Shown: positions 56,581 to 64,000 of the stretch, piece by piece | Layout: each line of letters starts with the position of its first letter | Numbering within the stretch: position 1 is the stretch's first letter | DNA from: Blastobasis lacticolella | Lineage: Eukaryota; Arthropoda; Insecta; Lepidoptera; Blastobasidae | Length of the DNA: 64,000 bases | Direction of reading: 5' to 3' | Assembly: GCA_905147135.1 (NCBI GenBank) | Contig: LR990041.1 | Coordinates: 15,313,907-15,377,906 of the forward strand | Notes under the pieces: model-generated | What the model saw: the letters and a program-made list of their open reading frames with translations, nothing else | What the model was told of the DNA's origin: nothing | Database searches by the model: none | Position numbers and translations under genes: made by a program

Positions 56581-57099
56581 TGAGCTTGATCTAGGTGATC
56601 AATGAGAGACTCTCAACAAGACTCGACATCCTTTCTCTTGGTCTTTGCACTGGATCCGTCATTGTGGTGCCATCTGCATACCCAAAAGCACCGGACACGA
56701 GCAGATCATTTACGTGCAACAGGAACAGGGTGTTCTGTTCTGAACAGGGTTGTGTTCTATCGTCCCTAGTTTATCAGTGTAGACATATCCCCAAAGAAAA
56801 TAATCTAATGGATAACTCCGTTGATTGCACAATCTGGATGTCTAACGTGCCATTATTCATAAATGTAAATTTTTCCTCCATACAAAATTTTGTTTAGCGC
56901 TGAAGCCCACTTTTGGTTGAATGGTTTTGACTTTGTTAGAATAAACACACAGCGGCCACATGACCGAAATCGTATTAATTATATTATCTCTCCAATAAGG
57001 CTAGTTACACTGATATCAAATGTATTTTTCTTTGTTATATTTAAAACTGAAAACAAAAGGTTAAACAAATGCCTTCACTTACATTTTCTTAAAAAATTG

Positions 57100-57126
57100 G
57101 TAAATATCCGGGTACCCGGGTATACC
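57100..57126 (-). repeat. CCCGGGTACCCGG inverted-repeat arm, right
   Basis: AAATATCCGGGTACCCGGGT, the complement of the left arm at about 54030. Confidence 0.6.
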
Positions 57127-57159
57127 TATTAGTCGGTCGACACGACGATCGCACTTTTT

Positions 57160-58265
57160 GGGATGCCACAGAACGGTTCTAGACCTTATATTGTAGTTGT
57201 GCTACCAGCCTTCGCGAGTTCGTCCGCGATCTCATTGCCTTCGATCCCTTTATGCCCTGGGATCCAGCGCAGAATCACTTGGTTTTTCTCACCCAAGGAA
57301 TTGAGGACATTCACGCAGTTTAGCTGGAACCTTGAACTCACAGAGTCTGATGAGAGGGCCAATAAAACTGCTTGACTATCTGAGTGTATATAAATACAAT
57401 GATTTATGTATTTCTTTTTGAGGTTTATGTCCGCACATTCTAAGATTGCGTACACCTCGGCCTGGAATATGGAGGTGTATTTGCCCAGGTTTAGAGATTT
57501 CCTGACCTTAGGCCGCTCTCCGGTCTTCCACACCCTACATGATCACCTGATTTGGACCCATCGGTGTACCATATCAGGCTTCCATTTTTCCAGTACACTT
57601 AGCTTTTAAGCCAGTCATTTCTGGATAAAAGTTCCACAGAGTATCGTTTCTGGAAAGTACTCTGTGTTGTCATTGAGTCAGTGTACATACTCAGTATGTT
57701 GGTGCCCATAACAGTGTCCTTGAACGATCTCAGTGACTTTGAGAGCCATTTTCCTTCTCCCTGGGTGGTTAGCCTGTGCATACTGTTCGTTGCCACCATC
57801 TGTACATGCAGGTGTAGGGGCGGGATATCCAGCATTGCATTCAGGGCCTCACCAGGTGAGGTAGACATAGCTCCTGTAACCAAGAGACACGCAATTCTCT
57901 GCATGCCGCTTAGCTTAATTTAAGCAGTTTCCTGGTTGGCTTTCATGTGCCATACTACTGAGGCATATGTTATTATGGGCCTTACGACCGCTTTATAAAG
58001 CCAGAGGGTATTTTTTGGAGTTAAACCCACTAAACCCACTTTTGTCCTGCCAGTCTGCTGCGTATTTCCAAGGCTATTTTAGCCTTGCTCAATATTCCGA
58101 TTATATGGCTGTTCCAAGTAAGTTTTTGGTCTAGTATTACAGCTATGTGTTTGACCTCCTTGGAGAACTCAATAGTTTGGCCGTTTACAACAGCGACTAA
58201 TGTGATAGGGGGACACCAGGTAATGTCTCCGGAAACCAGAATTGGACATCAGCATTTTCTGTTGA
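57160..58265 (-). mobile_element. I/R1-group LINE fragment with RNase H domain
   Basis: Minus strand: V-I-L-D-Q-K-L-T-W-N (about 58130), W-L-Y-K-A-V-V-R-P-I-I-T-Y-A-S-V-V-W (about 57980), frame 57599-57904, and an RNase H end at 57186-57533 with A-E-V-Y-A-I, Y-I-H-S-D-S-Q-A-V and W-I-P-G-H-K-G-I-E-G-N-E-I-A-D. Stops and shifts make it inactive. A different family from 9000-13375. Confidence 0.8.
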
Positions 58266-58267
58266 GC

Positions 58268-58600
58268 ATAAGGAGCGTCGCTGGCCTAGTAATGAATAAT
58301 TATTACATTTGTATTACCGCTATGTACCTACGACTCTTTTCTGAGTTATGTACTTTTGTTGAATACTAACCGATGCTCTTACGGTGAAAGAAAACATCGA
58401 GGGGAAACCTACACATTTAGGCGACTGAATGTGTAACCGTGATCCAATCTGGTCAGGTTCCCCTGGTAGCAGGGTCACGGAGATCAGATGGCCGTCACTC
58501 CACTGTATATACCTGATTTGCCAAATCCTCGTTCTTGGTACAGGCGGAGCCCGGGCCCCTCGTGCGCGAGAGAACAGCCGGGACATTAACGACAAGGTTA
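58268..58600 (+). mobile_element. SINE-2 copy
   Basis: A partial head (GGAGCGTCGCTGGCCTAG) joined to other sequence, then the body (CACATTTAGGCGACTGAATG), GGTCAGGTTCCCCTGGTAGC and the GCGCGAGAGAACAGCCGGGA tail. Confidence 0.6.
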
Positions 58601-59348
58601 ATATTTTTTTAGTTTTATAGCTTAGTTTGGAACTGGTGCAATTCCTTTTCTTGTTAGTAATATCTGAAATCGACTTAGGCGTCGCCTAATCTTTAGTGGA
58701 ATTGCATTAACAAATTATTAGGTACATTAAAAAATCCAACAAAATTGTTATTACTTAATCAAAATAATATTTATTTATTCACCAGCGAAATACTTACAAC
58801 AACTTAAGTAAATTTACACTCAGCATATTAATTAATGAACAACATTGGAAACTATGTCTTTTCCCAGCTATATGCACTAAACTATACATACATAGGTCAA
58901 ATATAAAGGAAATTTATAACAAGAATTGAAGAACATTTAGCTAGTAGGACAAAATAGACACAGATCTCAACTTTTGCGGAACACCTTAATAACGAAAACC
59001 AGATAATGGCATAAAATTCCTTAATATAAAAGGGCGTAGACTAGATAGACTAAAAGCTATAGAAGTCAACAATTTCCTTATCGACATCACCTATTTTAAA
59101 TTATTTTAAATGACATACCTACTGTATATTTATTTGCACTGAGATATCTTAACATTATTGTATACCGTCGGTACCCACACTAATTTAAATTATTGTTTGT
59201 CGGTACCTACATATTGATTGTAAACACAATATAAAATCATGGCATGAAGATGAGTGGCGTGAATTTTTATAAATAAAATTTTTTTCTATATTTTTTTTTA
59301 TTTTTGTGTCGTGGTGTCTTTAATGAAATAACACTTTTCTATTCCATT
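58601..59348. other. AT-rich spacer
   Basis: Nothing recognised. Confidence 0.35.
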
Positions 59349-59530
59349 GACGACCTGAGTGGTTCAGTTGGCTAACATATCACGCAGATGTCCCGGATTT
59401 GATTCCCGGCCGACCAGAAAAAAGAAAAAGAATTACATAAGTAGTTAGACATAGTAAGTAGAGTACCAGTTAAGTAACACCCATAACACTTACACTAGAT
59501 GGCGCTGTGGGAATTTGTCCAAGAATTTTT
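59349..59530 (+). mobile_element. SINE-1 copy, short body
   Basis: Head CGACCTGAGTGGTTCAGTTG, B box GATTTGATTCCC, tail CTAGATGGCGCTGTGGGAAT. Confidence 0.75.
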
Positions 59531-59628
59531 TATACCACTAAAGTAAGAAACTAGCTTACGTCCTGCCTGATGGTTTATTCCTCCTATTCTATTCTAAAAG
59601 GGGCCAGATTCGATGTCCGCAGGTGGGT

Positions 59629-59763
59629 TTAGAAGACGGCGATGTTGGTGCGCGGCACGGCGGACAGCCCGTCGTCCCACGTCAGCATCGCGTTGAAAGA
59701 CAGGTACAGCGCCACCGCGGACAGCATGTGCCAGAGGTCATGGGCGTCGTAGAATTCCAGCAC
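59629..59763 (-). CDS. SID-1-like protein, last exon
   Basis: 45 codons after a GATGTCAG acceptor, phase 0: V-L-E-F-Y-D-A-H-D-L-W-H-M-L-S-A, then L-T-W-D-D-G-L, ending N-I-A-V-F and TAA. The D-x-H-D-x-W-H-x-L-S-A, D-D-x-L and I-x-V-F ending is the C-terminus of SID-1/SIDT proteins, multi-pass membrane proteins linked to double-stranded RNA uptake and sterol handling. The upstream transmembrane exons were not found within the window, although they should lie at higher coordinates. It is G+C-rich compared with its surroundings, as coding exons here tend to be. Confidence 0.8.
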   Translation of the reverse strand: MLEFYDAHDLWHMLSAVALYLSFNAMLTWDDGLSAVPRTNIAVF

Positions 59764-59819
59764 CTGACATCCAAACAATCAGAGGAATATAAATAAATGT
59801 TTACTTTTGCCTATTTTTA

Positions 59820-60025
59820 CGGCCTGAGTGGTTCAGTGGACAACGGTCTGCCACGCAAGAGGTCCCGGGTTCGATTCCCGGACGAGTAGAAAATGAAATG
59901 ATGCATTTTGGATATGCGTGTTCTAATTTGACAGTGTTTAAGTTATACCAGTTACCTAGCATTCGCAAGCTTTGCTTACTTTGGGGCTAGATGGCGCTGT
60001 GTGAATTTGTCCATGATAATTTTTT
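59820..60025 (+). mobile_element. SINE-1 copy
   Basis: Head CGGCCTGAGTGGTTCAGTGG, B box GGTTCGATTCC, tail CTAGATGGCGCTGTGTGAAT. Confidence 0.8.
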
Positions 60026-60408
60026 TTGTAGGACTTTGTCAAGCCTGAGGAGTCCGCCTGGGTGAGTGTCACCGCCTTATCTATCCTACCGCAAAGCAAC
60101 AATGCTTGCACTGCTTGACAACACACCTGCAGTTCTACAGTTTTGTTGACTGCATGAATCGTAGATATTATAGGCAGCAGTTACCGCTTACTATTAGGTG
60201 GGCTGTCTTTTCGTTTGTCACTGCAGTTGCGTAGCATTAAAATTATTCATGGTTAAAGGGGTCATACATTTTTGAGATACATACTCTTTAGTTATCACCA
60301 ATCGACAGAGTGCTTCATGAAGACGGTATAATTTGTTAAGGTTACGCACGGGTACGTGCAAAGCCGGGGCGGGTCGCTAGTGTCAACTATGCTGAACACT
60401 TGCCCAAT

Positions 60409-60538
60409 GTGACGGCCTAATGGGGTGGGTTCTGTGTTGGTTAACATACACAGAAGTCCCAGGTTTGGTTCCCGCCCAAGAAGAAATTGAAATTATGAAT
60501 TTTAATTTATGTGTCTGGGTTTTATATGTATAAAAAGT
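60409..60538 (+). mobile_element. SINE-1 fragment
   Basis: Degraded head (ACGGCCTAATGGGGTGGGTT), B box GGTTTGGTTCC and the first part of the body, then cut by a LINE tail (TCATCATCATCGTCC). Confidence 0.6.
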
Positions 60539-61165
60539 CATCATCATCGTCCTAGCGCTTATCCCGGCCTCTGCCAGGGTCCGCTTTCCTACAAGTTTCT
60601 CTCCACTTCGCCCGGTCTTCGGCATCCTCGCGTCGTAAGCCGTTGGCTCTCGCATCCGACTCAGCGTAGTCAATCCATCGCTTCTTGGGTCGCCCACGGG
60701 GCCTCATTCCTGATACCGGCAGGTTCAGGCACCTATTTCCCACGTATCCCTAAGGCTTACGCAACACGTGACTAAGCCAGCGCAGGCGAGCCTCCTCGAT
60801 CTTGTCCGCGATATCCCTCACGCCAAGACTAATACTCGATCGAGCCGTGTAACTCTGCACATCCAGCGCAGCATTTTCATTTCGTTGGCGTGAAGTTCGC
60901 GAACGTGTTTCGTCAGCGCTGGCCATGTCTCGCAGCCATAGAGCATCGCAGGTCTAATTATAATCATGTATATTAGCCCTTTGAGTTTGACAGGGATTTT
61001 AGGGTCACAGATGACTGCCGTGAGTTCCCGCCATTTGGCCCAAGCTGCAGAAATTCGAGACTTGACATCGGGGCCGATATCACCAGACTCGTGCATCACG
61101 GATCCGAGGTATTTAGCTTTATCTGATCTATTAAAAGTTTCCCAGTAGCCTGTTACCATCTGTTG
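60539..61165 (-). mobile_element. RTE-type LINE 3' part
   Basis: Minus-strand frames 60818-61159 (K-Y-L-G-S-V-M-H-E-S-G-D, R-P-A-M-L-Y-G-C-E-T-W) and 60552-60743 (G-M-R-P-R-G-R-P-K-K-R-W-I-D) are the end of an RTE-group ORF, then the GATGATGATGA tail at the left. 5' truncated at about 61165. Confidence 0.85.
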
Positions 61166-61170
61166 TAGTT

Positions 61171-62424
61171 TTTACACCCGGCCTGTCCCTAGCGGCCTTT
61201 TGATAGCGGCGGGATATTCAACTTTTAGATGAAACTGATAGCAATTGTATAGTTTTCGTGTAAATAAAAATCGAATATTATAAAAAGAAAAATATACAGA
61301 GCGAGAAAAGAGAAAATATAACAATATTTATGTTATAGCGGGTTCGTCAGTCCATCTCTTGGGAGGCCATCCAGAGTTCGCCACTCAACAACATCCGCCC
61401 CATTGGCTATCGATTCTGTGAGTTTCTCCCAATAATCCCATTAGTTAAATCCTGGTTCAAGTCCTGGACACGGGCCGGTTCGTGGTTCAGGTCCAGGTCC
61501 TGGCCCCGGATCAGGTCCTGGTTCAGGTCCAGGTCCTTGCTTCGGACCGGGTCCTGGTTCAGGTCTAGGTACTGGCCCCGGACCAGGTACTGGTTCAGGT
61601 CCAGGTCCTGGCTTCGGACCAGGTCCTGGTTCAGGTCCGTTCAGGCCCAGGTCCTGGCCCCGGATCAGGTCCTGGTTCAGGTCCAGATCTTGGTTCAGGT
61701 CCAGGTCCTGGCTTCGGATCAGGTCCTGGTTCAGGTCCAGGTACTGGTTCCGGACCAGGTACTGGTTCAGGTCCAGGTCCTAGACCCTGACCACTTCGTG
61801 GTTCAGGACCAGGTCCTGGCCCCGCACCAGGTCCTGGTTCAGGTTCAGGCCCTGGCCCCGGACCAGCTCCTAGTTCAGGTCCAGATCCTGGACCCTGATT
61901 TGTCCGTGGTTCAGGTCCTGGTCCTGGTTCAGGTCCATGTCCTGGCCCCGAACATATCCTGCTCCAGCTAATGTTTATGGTCTATGTGCTGGCACTGGCC
62001 TAGGTCCTGGTTCTGGTACAAGCTCAAATTGTGATCAAGGTTGCAGTTTTGGTCATGATCCTGGACCAGAACCTGGACCCTAGACCTGGACTTTGCCTTA
62101 GACCAAAACTAGGACCTGGACCAGGGCCAGGACCAAGACCTAGACCAAGAAAATCGGATATAATTTCTTTTGACAATCGGTTAATTGATCGATTTTCGCC
62201 AATTAAAATAACACGGCGATAACATACAGTTAACATGAGAAAAAGCTTTCTGGAAACCCAATATTACATTAATCAGCCGTTAATTGGAGATTTGACAATC
62301 CGTTAACAAGCTGTTAACAAACTGTCAGTTGGCCCTTTCAGAAACCCAAACTGCATTTAATCAGTGTTTAACAAGCTGTTACGTAATTTTTGCATTGACA
62401 AGCGTTTCAGAAACCGTGTGTAAG
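61171..62424. mobile_element. terminal-inverted-repeat element with minisatellite, copy 2
   Basis: Same element as 6635-8155. The left end keeps only TTACACCCGG before jumping to internal sequence (CCTGTCCCTAGCGGCCTTTT); the right end is complete (TTGACAAGCGTTTCAGAAAC then CGTGTGTAAG). It lacks the LINE-tail piece found in copy 1 at 7025-7140, so that piece inserted into copy 1 or was lost from copy 2. The minisatellite runs 61450-62010. Confidence 0.75.
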
Positions 62425-62482
62425 TGTCGTTACGATAGAAAATTTACCTACATTTTTGAGTCATACTCAATGGTATAATTAC

Positions 62483-63315
62483 ATGCAAGTCGTCTTCGGT
62501 CGCGCCTCCGTCGTCCGAAGTAACAGCTGCGGCGGGGGAAACCGCGTTGGACGCGGGGGGCCTCTCTCGCGCGTCCCATTCCTCTTCGGAGTCGGTGGAA
62601 CTATCATCGTCAGTGGCATCGTATGTCACAGCTGAAAGCATTTAAAGTCATTGATTTCAGGAGATTTATTTTCTCATTTAGATTTTTGCGACACCGATAT
62701 TCTCAATAAGAATAAGCATCGCGTTCACGATTTGTGAAAGCCCTTATACGAGGGCTTTTCGAATAGGGAATTGTCACGGAATAAAGTATTTTCATTTCAT
62801 TTTTTTGAGATTCATTTTTGGTATCATTCATCATCACAGTCCATAACAGTCCACTGCAGGACTTAAGGCCTCTCCCACGAAAGGAAAGGTTATTGCCATA
62901 ATCTCCACGCTTGGCAGGCGGGTTGGAGATCGCAGTGTTGTAAATATAACAATGGAAAACGCTGCTGCTCATTTTCCAGCCTACGGAGACTCTAAGATCT
63001 TTTGCCTCGAAAACATTAGTCGCCTTGTACGACACCCACGAGTGTAAGGGGTTGGTGCTATTCTACTCTGCCAGACACCACTCGGCCATTCATTAATAAA
63101 AAATAAAAACGAACTTATGACCAGTATTTCTTATAGATAGAAGTATTTTATAATAATAGTTAATTTTATTAAATTGTCTTTGTTGGACATTTTCTGCAGT
63201 AAATAGGGTTTGTTTACGATATTTCATACGGCGTTTTAAGGCATTTAAAAATTACAAGACTTACTGGAATCACGGCGGCGGGCGCCCGGAGCTTCACCCA
63301 TGTCCGACTCCACAT
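62483..63315 (-). CDS. two acidic exons of a host gene, possibly the SID-1-like gene
   Basis: Exon 63265-63315 (acceptor TTTTGCAG, donor GTAAGT; D-V-E-S-D-M-G-E-A-P-G-A) joins in phase 1 to exon 62483-62631 (acceptor CTTTCAG, donor GTAATT; Y-D-A-T-D-D-D-S-S-T-D-S-E-E-E-W-D then an Ala/Pro/Asp-rich part). The join has no stop and ends in phase 0, which fits the SID-1-like last exon. SIDT proteins have an acidic Ser-rich cytosolic loop after the first membrane helix, so assignment to that gene is plausible, but the transmembrane exons expected between are not visible. They may belong to another gene. Confidence 0.5.
62850..63085 (+). mobile_element. LINE 3'-end repeat, uninterrupted copy
   Basis: GGCCTCTCCCACGAAAGG through AACAATGGAAAACGCTGCTG to CACGAGTGTAAGGGGTTGGT. 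Lies between the two acidic exons. It shows that 8820-8930 and 13400-13550 are one repeat. Confidence 0.75.
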
Positions 63316-63600
63316 CTGCAAAACCGTCAACAATGAGTGACTTTTCTCTTTACTTCTTGGATGTATATCACTATTCGCAAAAATGTAATTGCTTTTTACC
63401 ATTTAATCACTTAACTAGCGACCCGAGCTGGCCCGAGCTGGTTAACGGATAGTAGACCTTAACAAATTATACACTTAAACCTTCCTCATGAATTACTTTG
63501 TCTATTGGTGAAAACTGCATGACAATCCGTTCAGTAGTTTTTGGGTTTGTCGCGAACAGACAGACAAGACAGGTAACGTCACTAGTCAAGTATTTTATCG
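63316..63600. other. unassigned
   Basis: Nothing recognised beyond a CGCGAACAGACAGACAAGAC string common in lepidopteran repeats. Confidence 0.35.
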
Positions 63601-63626
63601 CTTATTTAGTGACCCGCCCGTACAGG

Positions 63627-63740
63627 ACGCCGCCATTTTGATACAATTGAGTTTGAACTTGTGTACCAATCGCAGCAAGCCAGAGCCAGAGTGGTCTTGC
63701 TGCGACTGGTTTAAACACAATTGCATCACAATGGCGGCGT
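63627..63740. mobile_element. foldback (MITE-like) element
   Basis: The left half ACGCCGCCATTTTGATACAA..CGCAGCAAG is matched by the inverted right half CTTGCTGCG..TTGCATCACAATGGCGGCGT. About 45-bp imperfect arms with a short centre. No coding capacity. Confidence 0.6.
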
Positions 63741-64000
63741 ACAATGAGGAGTTTTCCAATAGGTATCTAAAGCATTCCTAACCACTCACTAGATGGCGCC
63801 CCGACAATTTTGGTAATTGATAATCGCTTGAAATAGGTTCTTAGCAAACAGGATATAAACACTGGGTACGTTGTATTGGATAATATTGTATTTGTCAATA
63901 GTTTTCAACCATTTTAGAGGTTGTAATAATAATGGAAAATAGTGCTAACTTCTATAAATATTTCTTTTAACACTTCGTTCAACCTTTAACAGTTATGTTT

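Overview
The window reads as a lepidopteran (moth or butterfly) chromosome carrying an integrated braconid-wasp polydnavirus (bracovirus) segment. Host identity rests on the flanks. They hold many copies of a tRNA-derived SINE (head 'cctgagtggttcagtgg', tail ending in a conserved 'ggggctagatggcgctgtgtgaattt' type block), RTE, CR1-like and R1-like LINE debris of lepidopteran type, and exons of two insect genes: a gustatory receptor and a SID-1-like protein. No taxon or name was given; both the host call and the bracovirus call are inferences from gene content and could not be checked by a search.

Layout. 1-13.5 kb: nested transposable elements. These include two copies of a deleted CR1-like LINE identical over 1,084 bp, a terminal-inverted-repeat element with a GGTTCAGGTCC minisatellite, and an R1-like LINE split by a CR1-like LINE and itself sitting in a third repeat. 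13.7-25.9 kb (minus strand): a gustatory receptor gene with eight in-phase exons, whose introns are full of LINE/SINE insertions; its last short exon was not found. 27.1-27.78 kb and 50.21-52.03 kb: the two halves of one RTE-type LINE (endonuclease half and reverse-transcriptase half), separated by 22.4 kb of foreign DNA.

27.78-50.21 kb: the foreign block. It has seven protein tyrosine phosphatase (PTP) loci, a short ankyrin protein of viral IkB-like type, a protein resembling DEDD exonucleases, and a family of small multi-exon genes (two six-exon copies, one shortened copy, one truncated copy). Part of the spacer looks like wasp repeat DNA. This mix of virulence-gene families, with introns, is that of a bracovirus circle. 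Because the RTE is cut in two, the block entered DNA that already contained this lepidopteran-type LINE, which argues for integration into a host genome and against a wasp proviral locus. None of the seven PTPs keeps a complete catalytic set: one has Ser for the catalytic Cys, four have lost the P-loop Arg, and all lack the Asp of the WPD loop.

52-64 kb: a decayed PIF/Harbinger transposon, more LINE/SINE pieces, a pair of inverted CCCGGGTACCCGG repeats about 3 kb apart, the last exon of a SID-1-like gene (minus strand), a second copy of the minisatellite element, and two small acidic exons that are phase-compatible with the SID-1-like exon. Reading leftward on the minus strand, the order is SID-1-like 3' end, viral block, gustatory receptor. 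The block lies about 1.9 kb upstream of the receptor start codon.
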